64,000 nucleotides of DNA, taken from NCBI GenBank assembly GCA_946221915.1, contig CAMIKG010000018.1:1-64000 (forward strand). Direction: 5' to 3'. The position numbers and the translations under genes were made by a program. Below are positions 16,869-25,763 of the stretch, in pieces. This stretch comes from an uncultured Erwinia sp. (GTDB taxonomy: Bacteria; Pseudomonadota; Gammaproteobacteria; Enterobacterales; Enterobacteriaceae). Numbering within the stretch: the stretch's first letter is position 1; each line of letters opens with the position of its first letter. Under the pieces are notes generated by a model. That model was not told the origin of the DNA and made no database searches. It worked only from the letters and a program-made list of their open reading frames with translations.

Positions 16869-18563
16869 CTACACTGCCAACGCAGCCAGCAACGCCAGCA
16901 CCGGACGCCGGAAATCGAAATGCCAGCGCACCCAGTTGAGCGGCGATTCAGATAAGGCCTGCGAAAGCTGACTGGCGTCAGTAAACTCCTGCGCGTGCTG
17001 TTGCTGCACGAAGCGGTAACGGCCCGTTTGCGGCAGCCAGCTAATGTGAATATCGCTCAGTCTGAGCAGAGTGAGCTCATTTTCTGCCGGTGCTTCAGCA
17101 AAAGCAAAATCCATCACCCCGGTTAACTCATTCATCATTCCAGCGACATCATCCGTCTCCGGCTGACAACTATCATGCACCGCCAGGTAGACACGACTGC
17201 GCCAGAACAGGGGAGAAAATGCACTCCGTCGCCATGCGCGTAACAGGCAACAACGCTGGTGCTGCGCCAGATTCAGCTGGATCCCCCTCGCCTGCGCCTG
17301 CCGCCAGTCAGCCTGCACCAGTGCATCCAGCGCCTGCTGCTCTGGTGTGCGTTCTGCGGCCTGAAGTCCGGCATATGCGCGCAGCATCAGTTCAGTGAAA
17401 CCATCGTCCTGTTGTGTTTCATCCACGGCGTCAGTAAATGGCAGCGGGTTACTGTTGATGCGTTTGCTCAGCGCCGTACACCAGATGACTGCAGCGGCGG
17501 CGGCAGTGGTCTGGGCATACTGTAACCCGCTCTGCACCAGCAGCGCTTCCTGATACGCACGCTGCCAGCTCAGATCATAATGGCGCAGCCCGCCACCAAG
17601 CGTCACATAGCGCTGATTGTATTTGTTATAGAAGTGCAGTACCTCATGGGCGAAATCGGGTGGCGCAAAGCTCTCCTGTAAAAAAGGCAGACGCTGGGGA
17701 GTGATACGCTGATTGACGCCAAGCGGCAGCGTTGAGGTCTGGGAAAGATCGAGCCAGCGACCATCAACGCCTACATTCGATGGCGTCAGCGCACCATGCT
17801 TCAGCCTGCTGGCTCTGGCCCAGGCAAGCTGCTTCGCACTGCTGCCGAGAAAGCTCAGCAATAAGTTTTCAACAGCGCTGTCACCCCGTCCGCTGGACAT
17901 TAGCTTTTGCATCACCCGTCGCATGCGCTGAGTATCCGCCATCACTTTTCGCTGATGCGGCCGCGGTGTAAATTCCTGCGCGGGCAAGAAATGGCCGAGT
18001 CGCAGGCACGCTTCACGTACCAGTATGCCGCCAGCGCCACTGTGGTAGTAGTCCTGTTCGGGGTCGCGGTAGTGGATCGTCAGCCCGCTATCAATGATGC
18101 CGTAGACCGTTACGCTACCTGACGGCAGCATACGGGAAACCAGCTGCGCATAAATGGCATCGACAACCGCGTGCTCCAGATAGAATGCGCCGTAGCCATG
18201 CCTCCTGTCAGTGGTGGCGCCAACATACATATTGGGGCCAATGCCTTTTAACTGCACACCGCGCAGATTACCTGCTCTCGCACCACCGCCATTCGCTGCC
18301 CCGCCATCGCCGCCATACGCTTCGGCATACATGGTGGCTGCAGTGTGCAAATCAAAATGATCTGCCGGAAAAGAGTCACCGCCAGGAATCGCATAGCCCC
18401 AAAGGTTTGCCATGGTTTCGCCATTCCACGGCAGGCCTTCCTGCGCGATATATTCAGGGATCTGATCGGGGTTGTACCACAGCGTGCGCGCTTTACTGAT
18501 ACGCCAGCTGGTAAAAGGCTCTTTCACGATCGCCGCAGACCATGCCGCAATGGAACTAGTCAT
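16869..18563 (-). CDS. SelO-like pseudokinase-fold protein, last gene of the peptide cluster
   Basis: The first half resembles protein AMPylase SelO by eye: GVQLKGIGPN at 102-111 matches the SelO LKGAGxTPYSR segment with Lys 106, YLEHAVVDA near 128-136 gives the helix-C Glu 130, LVREACLRLGHF at 181-192 matches the SelO RVAxSHLRxGHF segment, and HGALTPSN at 256-263 followed by LDLS (Asp 272) matches HGVMNTDN plus DYG. Asn 263 and Asp 272 have the metal-ligand spacing of SelO, but the catalytic Asp before the Asn is Ser 262. The remaining 290 residues are helical and unrecognised. It overlaps the HlyC-like gene by eight bases. Size and pairing recall MceJ/MchC of siderophore microcins; whether those share this fold I cannot tell. 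Confidence 0.6.
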   Translation of the reverse strand: MTSSIAAWSAAIVKEPFTSWRISKARTLWYNPDQIPEYIAQEGLPWNGETMANLWGYAIPGGDSFPADHFDLHTAATMYAEAYGGDGGAANGGGARAGNLRGVQLKGIGPNMYVGATTDRRHGYGAFYLEHAVVDAIYAQLVSRMLPSGSVTVYGIIDSGLTIHYRDPEQDYYHSGAGGILVREACLRLGHFLPAQEFTPRPHQRKVMADTQRMRRVMQKLMSSGRGDSAVENLLLSFLGSSAKQLAWARASRLKHGALTPSNVGVDGRWLDLSQTSTLPLGVNQRITPQRLPFLQESFAPPDFAHEVLHFYNKYNQRYVTLGGGLRHYDLSWQRAYQEALLVQSGLQYAQTTAAAAAVIWCTALSKRINSNPLPFTDAVDETQQDDGFTELMLRAYAGLQAAERTPEQQALDALVQADWRQAQARGIQLNLAQHQRCCLLRAWRRSAFSPLFWRSRVYLAVHDSCQPETDDVAGMMNELTGVMDFAFAEAPAENELTLLRLSDIHISWLPQTGRYRFVQQQHAQEFTDASQLSQALSESPLNWVRWHFDFRRPVLALLAALAV

Positions 18564-18969
18564 GATTCCCCCGACGCATCACACGATAAAGACGCGGCTG
18601 TTGCCCGTGACGCCATGCCGCGAGTTGCGGCATACGTCGGCAAATGGGGCGAAGTAATTTCTGTAATCCTGCGCGCCACTCAGGTAACACCACCACATCC
18701 ATTGGCAGTAACACCAGCCCTTCACGCCATTCGCTGAGATAGCGCGGAGGTTGCTGGCGCTGCAACATGCGCCAGCCATCACGGTTAATGGCCGCCCAGG
18801 TGACATAGCCAATCAGACTCTCCTGATCATCATGCAGCAGATGATAGTTGCCAGCCCTTACGGCAAACAGCAAATTGCGGCTCTGTTCAGCACTGGTTTC
18901 AAGTTGCACGGTAGTGCGCAGGGCATACATCTTGCCCAGCACGGCATAGCGCTCTTCGGAATTTTCCAT
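18556..18969 (-). CDS. HlyC-family (toxin-activating) acyltransferase-like protein, MceI/MchD-like
   Basis: 137 residues, slightly shorter than HlyC (about 170). It shows the family pattern: LLHDDQESLIGYVTWAAINRDG in the middle (HlyC-type GYVTWA), then EWREGLVLLPMDVVVLPEWRAGLQKLL, corresponding to the WIAPFG segment, and a short basic C-terminus. HlyC moves fatty acyl groups from acyl carrier protein to toxin lysines; the relative MceI instead acts with MceJ to attach a glycosylated siderophore to a microcin C-terminus. The precursor here has no lysine, so the MceI-like type of chemistry is more plausible than HlyC-type. The start codon overlaps the upstream stop (TAATG). Confidence 0.7.
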   Translation of the reverse strand: MENSEERYAVLGKMYALRTTVQLETSAEQSRNLLFAVRAGNYHLLHDDQESLIGYVTWAAINRDGWRMLQRQQPPRYLSEWREGLVLLPMDVVVLPEWRAGLQKLLRPICRRMPQLAAWRHGQQPRLYRVMRRGNHD

Positions 18970-20138
18970 TATTTTCCCTTTGTCGCGGCACGAATAGCAG
19001 GTAACACAAGCAATGAAGCGATAAAGCTGACCAGTACGCCATAGAGCACACTGATCATCTGCATTTTGCTGCTCACCACCAGCGGAAACACCAGTTCACG
19101 TGCGTGATCGAAGGTGGTAAAGGTAATGCCATTGAACAGCAACATACTCAACAGCGCGCCAGCAAGGGCGCCCGCCAGACCGAGCAGAACAATCTGGCAG
19201 AGATAAGATGCCCCGATCACCCGGCCAAAACCCAGCAGCAGCAGCATGGCCAGTTGGTCCTGCTGATTAGCAATCAACGACTCGCAGAGCGCAATAATCC
19301 CTGCCGTCACCGAGATCGCCGCCAGCAGTGAAAACAGCAGGCCAAACCACAACAGTACCTGGCTCAGTCCTTCGCTGCCGCCTGCATAGTGGGTCCGGCT
19401 GTCGCTGATGGTGACTCTGTCTCTCAGCGAACCTGCCATCGCCTGCTGGAAGTCACTGGGCTGGCTGTTGCTGCCAGTAAACGCCACCAGGTTGTAATCG
19501 AGCCCCGCGCCCCAGATAGTGCGGATATGCTCAAGGTCGGTGATAAACTCAGACTGACGTGGCGATCCGCCGGTCGCATACTCGCCAACAATTTTCCAGT
19601 CACGCTCGTGCAGACGAATCGTTGCGCCAATACGGAAAGCCGGATAGTGCTGTGCCAGCGACGCCCCGACCAGTAACTCATTCTGTCCGGGCTGAAACAT
19701 CCTGCCGCGGATAATGTTCACCATCGGCTGCCCGCTGCTGGCATTCAGCAGTGTAAAGGCGGCGGGCGTCACGCCACGCACCAGGTACTCTTTTTCCACC
19801 GTGTCGGGACTCAGACGCACCAGAGCCACCCACTCCGGTGACAGGGTGTGCACACCCGGTAAGCGCGACAGCTGTGCAGCCTGATTACGTGTAATTGTGC
19901 TGGTCAGTTCTGAAGAGGAATCTTTACTTTGCGCAAAATAGAGTCCTGGCTCCGCACTGGATTCCAGCGCGCTGATCAATCCCTCGCGCAGCGAAAACAG
20001 GGTGGTCACAATAACGGAAAGAAAAATAAAACTGGTCAGAATGGCAGTAAGGTAAAGTGGCCGCCGCCAAAGGTTGCGCAGACCGATCCCCAGCAGAACA
20101 GCAAGCTGATGCCCGCGACCTGATGATTGCTGATTCAT
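18969..20138 (-). CDS. FtsX-type ABC transporter permease (second of pair)
   Basis: 389 residues with a MacB/LolC-E layout: one membrane helix near 30-50, a large periplasmic domain of about 210 residues, then three membrane helices in the last 130 residues. The periplasmic part includes the MacB_PCD-like segment around LVRGVTPAAFTLL and GRMFQPGQNELLVG. Its ATG overlaps the stop of the preceding permease by four bases. With its partner, the ATPase and the HlyD adaptor it should form an envelope-spanning export machine ending in a TolC-type channel encoded elsewhere. Export or self-protection against the peptide is the likely job. Confidence 0.83.
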   Translation of the reverse strand: MNQQSSGRGHQLAVLLGIGLRNLWRRPLYLTAILTSFIFLSVIVTTLFSLREGLISALESSAEPGLYFAQSKDSSSELTSTITRNQAAQLSRLPGVHTLSPEWVALVRLSPDTVEKEYLVRGVTPAAFTLLNASSGQPMVNIIRGRMFQPGQNELLVGASLAQHYPAFRIGATIRLHERDWKIVGEYATGGSPRQSEFITDLEHIRTIWGAGLDYNLVAFTGSNSQPSDFQQAMAGSLRDRVTISDSRTHYAGGSEGLSQVLLWFGLLFSLLAAISVTAGIIALCESLIANQQDQLAMLLLLGFGRVIGASYLCQIVLLGLAGALAGALLSMLLFNGITFTTFDHARELVFPLVVSSKMQMISVLYGVLVSFIASLLVLPAIRAATKGK

Positions 20139-21292
20139 TTATCGTCCTCCCGCAGACGGGCAATCTGAAAGAGTGACGGCAAGCCGCAGCACAGGGAGAG
20201 CACCAGGATCAGCACGATGCTGGCGAGATAGTCCTGCCAGTGCGGTGTTATTCCACTCAGCACCGAAGGAAGCAGCACGGGCAACAGCAGAATAATCAGC
20301 AGTGACACGATAATGCCAATGATGGCTCCGCTCAGCGTGATAGCGGCAAGCTGAAACGCAACGCCTTTGATCAAGTGCGACTGACGGAATCCCAGATAAC
20401 TGAGCGTGCGGTAATCACTTAATGCCTTATGAGTCATCACATAAAAATTCGTGCTGAGCAACAGCGCCAGCAGCAGACAAAGCGCAAGATTGACCCAAAA
20501 AATGACCCGGCTGAAATCAAATAGCTTACTCAGGAATAATTTAATATGCATACGAACCGGCGCTGTCTGCGTGATCCCCCGCATCCGTTCAGCGCTGAAC
20601 AGTCGGTCAATCTCACGGGACACGTTCTCAGCGGAGAGCCCTGGTTTTGGCGTCACCATAAAAAAACTCACCAGCCCTTTGCCATTTTGTCTGGCGTTTT
20701 CCAGATAGTCATAATGCATCCAGACCGCAGGCGGGTTATCGGTCTGAGTCTCTTCAACAATGCCCGTAATATAAAGATCGAGTATCGGATTTGGCGCTAA
20801 CTGCCAGATGGCAGAAGAGAGGGGCAAGCGATCTCCCGCTTTTAAGCGATACTGCGCGGCAAAACGGCTATCCACCAGCACCCCCTGGCGATCGCGCTGC
20901 CAGCGTTCCAGCAGCGCAGGCGCTATTTTCAGTGACGGGATCATGGCAAAGTAATGTTGATCTTCTATTGCGATGGCCGGAACAAACCATCCCGGATGAC
21001 GGTAATAAGCGCCAACCCACGCCCCCCAGCTCACCCGGCTGACGTCCTGTAACTCGTTTATCTTTTGCTGATAAAACTGCGGCAGCGGCATCTGGGTACT
21101 GAGCGCATTGAGCACCAGTAACCGGTTGTCACCCGCAGCATTATCACTCCCCTGTAAACTGAATGCGCGATCCAGAGTCAGCGTGAGTTGCAATAACGTC
21201 ACCCCGCTGGCGACAAACAGCAGGATCATCATAAATCTGCGCGACTGATGCGTGGCCGAGCGCCACAGCCAGAGGTAAAACGCCGACTTCAT
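20135..21292 (-). CDS. FtsX-type ABC transporter permease (first of pair)
   Basis: 385 residues with the same one-plus-three helix arrangement as the next gene. The N-terminal helix follows THQSRRFMMI, and the C-terminal helices run from about residue 265. It is more diverged from MacB than its partner, suggesting a heterodimeric permease as in LolCE. ATG 21292 is preferred over 21307 because it overlaps the ATPase stop in an ATGA and homologous permeases start a few residues before the first helix. Confidence 0.82.
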   Translation of the reverse strand: MKSAFYLWLWRSATHQSRRFMMILLFVASGVTLLQLTLTLDRAFSLQGSDNAAGDNRLLVLNALSTQMPLPQFYQQKINELQDVSRVSWGAWVGAYYRHPGWFVPAIAIEDQHYFAMIPSLKIAPALLERWQRDRQGVLVDSRFAAQYRLKAGDRLPLSSAIWQLAPNPILDLYITGIVEETQTDNPPAVWMHYDYLENARQNGKGLVSFFMVTPKPGLSAENVSREIDRLFSAERMRGITQTAPVRMHIKLFLSKLFDFSRVIFWVNLALCLLLALLLSTNFYVMTHKALSDYRTLSYLGFRQSHLIKGVAFQLAAITLSGAIIGIIVSLLIILLLPVLLPSVLSGITPHWQDYLASIVLILVLSLCCGLPSLFQIARLREDDK

Positions 21293-22002
21293 AGGCCCTC
21301 GCGGCAAACGAGTTTTCCGTCCCTGAGCTGAAGCTGACGCTGAGCACGCGCGGCAACCTGCACGTCATGGGTGACCACGATGATGGCCTTGCCCTGCTCC
21401 TGACTCAGCAGCTGCATAATGTCCATAATTTCCTCACCCGCTTCACGACTGATATCGCCGGTGGGTTCATCACACAGCAGCAAATCCGGGTTAGTCACAA
21501 TCGCGCGCGCAATTGCCACACGCTGGCGTTCTCCGCCGGAGAGTTCATCTGGCCGATGGCGACGACGGTGTGCCATATTCACCAGATCAAGCGCAGCATT
21601 TACCCGCAGCTGACGCTGCTGCGCATCGATACGCCAGAGGTGCAGGGGCAGCGCGACGTTCTCCTCTGCGCTAAGCACCGGCAACAGGTTATAAAACTGG
21701 AAAACAAAACCGATATGACGGGCTCGCAGCGCAGTGCGATCGCCCTGACGCAACTGGTGCAGGGGTTGGCCCTGTAAAAATACCGCTCCCCGATCGCAGG
21801 TATTAACCCCTGAAATCACATTCAGCAAAGTTGATTTTCCCGATCCGGAAGGTCCCATGATGCTCACCATTTCACCACGGTTAAGCGTCAAATCGAGTTC
21901 ATTCAGTACCGCGATACGCTCGCGCCCCTTGCGATAATCTTTACTGACCTGCTGCAGCTGCACGACAGGATTACGCTGTGCCGTCACTGTTTCATTCATC
22001 AA
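21289..22002 (-). CDS. ABC transporter ATPase, LolD/MacB type
   Basis: 237 residues, complete nucleotide-binding domain: Walker A GPSGSGKS at about 50-57, Q-loop FQFYNLLP near 102, signature LSGGERQRVAIARAI near 152-166, Walker B LLLCDEPTGD near 174-183, and H-loop VVTHD near 213. The LSGGERQR and DEPTGD wording is typical of the LolD/MacB/FtsE group that partners FtsX permeases, which are the next two genes. The start overlaps the adaptor gene by 11 bases; ATG 21999 is an alternative. Confidence 0.92.
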   Translation of the reverse strand: MMNETVTAQRNPVVQLQQVSKDYRKGRERIAVLNELDLTLNRGEMVSIMGPSGSGKSTLLNVISGVNTCDRGAVFLQGQPLHQLRQGDRTALRARHIGFVFQFYNLLPVLSAEENVALPLHLWRIDAQQRQLRVNAALDLVNMAHRRRHRPDELSGGERQRVAIARAIVTNPDLLLCDEPTGDISREAGEEIMDIMQLLSQEQGKAIIVVTHDVQVAARAQRQLQLRDGKLVCREGL

Positions 22003-23011
22003 AATCTACCTGAATTGACATGTTGTGTTTCAGCCAGGGCTGCTGTTGCGCAAGCTTCACCACCACCAGCACGGCGGCACGTTGCTCATCCACCACCGAA
22101 GAGATGAGACTCACCGTCCCCTGAACACGAAGGTCAGGCAGTCCGTCGGGTTTCAGCGTCACGCCCTGATGCAGCCGGACTTTGCCGAGCTGATTCTCCG
22201 GTAGCCACACTTCAGCATTAAAGTTATCCAGGCCGACAATGGTCGCGATCCCGGTTCGGGTAAATCCGCCGCCAGCGGAAATCGGCGACACCGTTTCCCC
22301 CGGCGATGCATCCAGCGACACGACCCTGCCATCGAACGGCGCACGAATAATAGTGCGCGACAGGTCAATTTCGCTGGCTTTCAGTTGCCAGCCCGCCTGC
22401 TGTAATTCAGCCTGATACTGGCTGCGCTGTGCTGCCAGTGAATCCAGCTCGGCTTTCGCGCTGTCAACATCGTCCTGACTGACATATCCCTGCGGTAATA
22501 ACCGGTTAAGACGTTGCAGCTGATTACGCGCCCGCGGCAGTTGCGACATCACCTGAGCCAGTTTGCCTGCCACCATTTGCTCACTGGCCTTCAGTGCGGC
22601 GATCTGTGCCCTGAGCGAACGCCCGTCCAGCGAGGCGAGGCGGTCACCTTTTTTGACAGTCTCTCCGCGCTGCACATAAATCTCTTCCACGGTGCCCGTG
22701 ATCTCCGCCGATACCGTGGACAAACGGTCCGCCTTAATGAATCCTGCCGCCGTGACTGTAGTGGCATTTGCAGCAGGCGCAGGCGCGCTGGCAGGCGGCG
22801 CTGACACCGGAGCAGGTGCAACGGGCTGAGTGAACAGCGTCCTGCCCAGCAGAATACCGGCCAGCAGCACCAGCAGAATGATCAGCACGAGCGCCACCTT
22901 GCCTCGCCAGCGCTTGCGCGGCATCGCATGCGGCGTGGGAGGCGTATTCAGCAGATGCAATGCCTGCTGGCGGGCGGTGTCCCGCGAAACGTCCGAAGAT
23001 GATGAACGCAT
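21992..23011 (-). CDS. HlyD/MacA-type periplasmic adaptor protein
   Basis: 339 residues: a short cytoplasmic N-terminus, one membrane helix at about 38-58, a Pro/Ala linker, then lipoyl half-motifs (VTAAGFIKADRLSTVSAEITG, and TIIRAPFDGRV near 225) around an alpha-helical hairpin of about 90 residues. This is the membrane-fusion-protein layout, linking an inner-membrane ABC pump to an outer-membrane TolC channel. No TolC gene is in the window. Six bases separate it from the small membrane protein gene upstream. Confidence 0.88.
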   Translation of the reverse strand: MRSSSSDVSRDTARQQALHLLNTPPTPHAMPRKRWRGKVALVLIILLVLLAGILLGRTLFTQPVAPAPVSAPPASAPAPAANATTVTAAGFIKADRLSTVSAEITGTVEEIYVQRGETVKKGDRLASLDGRSLRAQIAALKASEQMVAGKLAQVMSQLPRARNQLQRLNRLLPQGYVSQDDVDSAKAELDSLAAQRSQYQAELQQAGWQLKASEIDLSRTIIRAPFDGRVVSLDASPGETVSPISAGGGFTRTGIATIVGLDNFNAEVWLPENQLGKVRLHQGVTLKPDGLPDLRVQGTVSLISSVVDEQRAAVLVVVKLAQQQPWLKHNMSIQVDFDE

Positions 23012-23017
23012 TGTTCC

Positions 23018-23233
23018 TTAACGTGCTCCGCCAGTCAGACGCAGCACCAGGCCAATAAACAACAGCGCAGCGCCTGAGGCATAAAGCGGGAACCAGCGAG
23101 CCCACCAGTTAGTGGAAAACAGCGGCGCGCTGTTAGCATTACTGGCGGCATAGCTGCTGTACAGATTCAGGGCGAAGGCTATGGCTAACCCAGCCAGACC
23201 AATAAAAACAAGTAAATTTGAGACCTTATGCAT
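23018..23233 (-). CDS. Small two-helix membrane protein in the peptide cluster
   Basis: 71 residues with two hydrophobic segments, roughly 7-29 and 47-66, joined by a periplasmic-type loop rich in Ser/Asn/Trp, and a basic C-terminus. No family recognised. It overlaps the end of the dehydratase gene by eight bases and is six bases from the adaptor gene, so it is translated as part of the cluster. Possible roles are an immunity protein or an exporter accessory subunit; both are guesses from position and size. Confidence 0.65.
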   Translation of the reverse strand: MHKVSNLLVFIGLAGLAIAFALNLYSSYAASNANSAPLFSTNWWARWFPLYASGAALLFIGLVLRLTGGAR

Positions 23234-25763
23234 CGCATTTCTCCTGTTCAGGGAACATCAGGGACAGATCAAAGTTATCGCCAGAAATCACCATTTCGGT
23301 GTGTATCTCAGCAACATAATTATCTTCTTTCGCTTTCATCCAGCAGTTTTCCGGTGCGGGCAGCGCTTCACGGAACACCAGCCAGTCGACTTTCCGTGCC
23401 AGCAAAAGCAGCTGGTCAAGACAGTGTGAATTTCCCAGCCGACACCACATCGGCTTGCGAATTTTGTCGTTGTTAAACGCCTGCCAGCTGAGACTGTCGT
23501 TATATTGCCCATTCACATAGCTGTCTGCCGGTATGCCCAGCTTCAGCAGCAATGCCAGCATCCGTGCCGGATGGTCAGCAGCAGGATGCCCGGACAGTTC
23601 ACGCAGAAGCCGGGAAGAGCGAATCCACCACGTCTCACGTATCAGCACACAGTTATCGTCTTCCAGCCGCGGCGCATGGCGGAAATCATCATCATGCTCA
23701 TCGGCCATCAGCTGGCTGTAGGCAGGACGGCCAATCTGTACTGGCTCAGCCAGCACGGTGAGCAGGTATTTCGTTCCCCAGGCGACCATCGGCGTCGCCG
23801 CCCCGAGATAACACAACTGGAATGGCTGTCCTGCCGCGTCGGTGAACTGCAGTAAGCCGCTCTGCTCATCATGCTTTAATCGCAACTGTGCGAGAGTCAG
23901 ATCGTCTGCCACCTGCTGCGGCTCGTCGAGACAAAGATGATGCTGCGCCAGACGCGCCTGTGCCTGTAAATTGCTGGACTCACCACTGACACTGAACGTG
24001 AGTGGCAACGCAGGCGCCGCAAACTGGCGCAGCCACGCCTGCAGCTGACGGCGGCGCGCCTCTGCACCGTTATCGTCAGTCAGCGTGGTACGCGCCAGTT
24101 GCCAGCCGATGCGCGAATAAGCATTGTTAATCACCACTTTGCCCTGACGCTGGTGCAACTGTTTAACGTCACTGGCATCCAGTTGCAGGAACAGCGTGAC
24201 CGGCAGACGCAATGCGGCGGGATCGATATCATGATGGCGCAGACGCGCCATCGCGGCAGCAGGCTGCGACAGCAGTTGCTGGCTAAACTGAATGAATCCC
24301 TGCCAGCTTTCCTGCAGGAACAGGGCGATATCTTCGCACTCGCCACCTGCGCCATAGCGTTCAAGGAAAGTCTGCTTCAGCCAGAGATATTCCAGCGACA
24401 GGCTGGCCCGCTTCGCCACCACTTTTGCCACCCGCGCCAGCACATCAGGTACAAAAGCATGCGGAAGCGTCATCCGAATCCCTTCACTCCAGGCATCTTC
24501 GTAGACCATGTTGCGAATTTCGGGCATCTGATGGCTGGTCAGTTGTTGCCAGCTCTGGTTCAGCGTCTGCTGCGCCTGCGCCAGCACTGTCACGCGTTGC
24601 GGATTTTCCGCAGAACGGAACTGGCCAGGAAGTTCAGGCAACCGGCGTAACACATCACTGGCCAGCGCCGGCGGAATGAACGCCAGCACCGCTGACAGCG
24701 GATCGGGATGATGCGCGCCCCACTGTAATGGCGAACGCAGCACATCCTTACGCACCAGTTTTCTCAGCAACCGCTCCACTGCCGCGGAATCCACTCCCGC
24801 GGCGATAAATTGCGTTCGCCACTCGCTCCAGCGCAGAGTACGACTTACCGACAGCAGGGCATCTATCTCCTGCGGCTCCATGCTCAGCACAAACTGCTGC
24901 TCTTCATTCCATAACAAACCGCGACGTTTTTCATAACGATAAAAATGACCACGTAACTGACTGGCGGAAATACGCTGCAATGACGGATTGCGGCATAGTG
25001 GTAAATCGCGCTCTGACAACAGATGCTGGGCATACAGCGCTTCACGCAACGCCAGCGCAATGGAACGGTTAAGATGCGTCGTGGTGGCGACCTGCCAGTC
25101 AGCAGTCTGTAAGCTGGCGCGATCTTCGCCTGCGGCAAGCGGCAACATGCTGAAAGAGGCGAACGTACTGAAAGGACTGACTTTACCTGCCGCACGAGTC
25201 ATATAGGCAAACAGCGAACGTTCCACCCGCCGCCGCCGCTTCACAGGCCACGTCTGCCAGTTTTGCGCCAGATCGGCCAGCAACTGAGGCGATGCAAGAC
25301 TTAACGCCCTGAGCATCGCCGGTTCGCTGGCGGACCTGATTAACCACGCGCGGGTCTGCTCACTGACCCGCTGCCAGTGCTGGCTGAAGGTTGCTGTCAG
25401 TTGCTGGCGCTGCGCTGTCAGCGTCAGCCATGCGTTAAGCTGCCTCTGCGTCGCCGCATCGTGCTGCGCCAGCCAGGCCGTCACTGCCTCAGAAACAACA
25501 AAATGGCGGCCGTTATAGAGATGGCGGCGGTAGCGAATCAGTTCATTGCGAACTTCATCCGCGTCAGGTCGCGCAACACTGGCATGCAGTTTGTCGATTA
25601 GCACTTCACCGAGTTGCTGCCAGTGCGGTTCCTGCTGCTGATGCTGACGCATAATGTTCAGCAGATCATCTGGCAGCCCATTGACATAGCGTGTCGGCAG
25701 GCCGGCAATACGTAACAGAATAAACGGCGCCACCAGCAACGACGGCTGAGAAGATAACGTCAT
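23226..25763 (-). CDS. Class I lantibiotic dehydratase, glutamylation protein (split LanB N-terminal part)
   Basis: In the split LanB systems of thiopeptides and goadsporin this protein uses glutamyl-tRNA to glutamylate Ser and Thr of the precursor; the separate SpaB_C protein then eliminates glutamate to leave Dha and Dhb. The 845-residue protein carries the Lant_dehydr_N pattern, for example RRRRVERSLFAYMTRAAGKVSPFSTFASFS at about 185-213 in part, and lacks the SpaB_C domain that full-length LanB proteins have at the C-terminus. Its ATG overlaps the protease stop by four bases. The cluster's stand-alone SpaB_C protein supplies the missing activity. Confidence 0.9.
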   Translation of the reverse strand: MTLSSQPSLLVAPFILLRIAGLPTRYVNGLPDDLLNIMRQHQQQEPHWQQLGEVLIDKLHASVARPDADEVRNELIRYRRHLYNGRHFVVSEAVTAWLAQHDAATQRQLNAWLTLTAQRQQLTATFSQHWQRVSEQTRAWLIRSASEPAMLRALSLASPQLLADLAQNWQTWPVKRRRRVERSLFAYMTRAAGKVSPFSTFASFSMLPLAAGEDRASLQTADWQVATTTHLNRSIALALREALYAQHLLSERDLPLCRNPSLQRISASQLRGHFYRYEKRRGLLWNEEQQFVLSMEPQEIDALLSVSRTLRWSEWRTQFIAAGVDSAAVERLLRKLVRKDVLRSPLQWGAHHPDPLSAVLAFIPPALASDVLRRLPELPGQFRSAENPQRVTVLAQAQQTLNQSWQQLTSHQMPEIRNMVYEDAWSEGIRMTLPHAFVPDVLARVAKVVAKRASLSLEYLWLKQTFLERYGAGGECEDIALFLQESWQGFIQFSQQLLSQPAAAMARLRHHDIDPAALRLPVTLFLQLDASDVKQLHQRQGKVVINNAYSRIGWQLARTTLTDDNGAEARRRQLQAWLRQFAAPALPLTFSVSGESSNLQAQARLAQHHLCLDEPQQVADDLTLAQLRLKHDEQSGLLQFTDAAGQPFQLCYLGAATPMVAWGTKYLLTVLAEPVQIGRPAYSQLMADEHDDDFRHAPRLEDDNCVLIRETWWIRSSRLLRELSGHPAADHPARMLALLLKLGIPADSYVNGQYNDSLSWQAFNNDKIRKPMWCRLGNSHCLDQLLLLARKVDWLVFREALPAPENCWMKAKEDNYVAEIHTEMVISGDNFDLSLMFPEQEKCDA

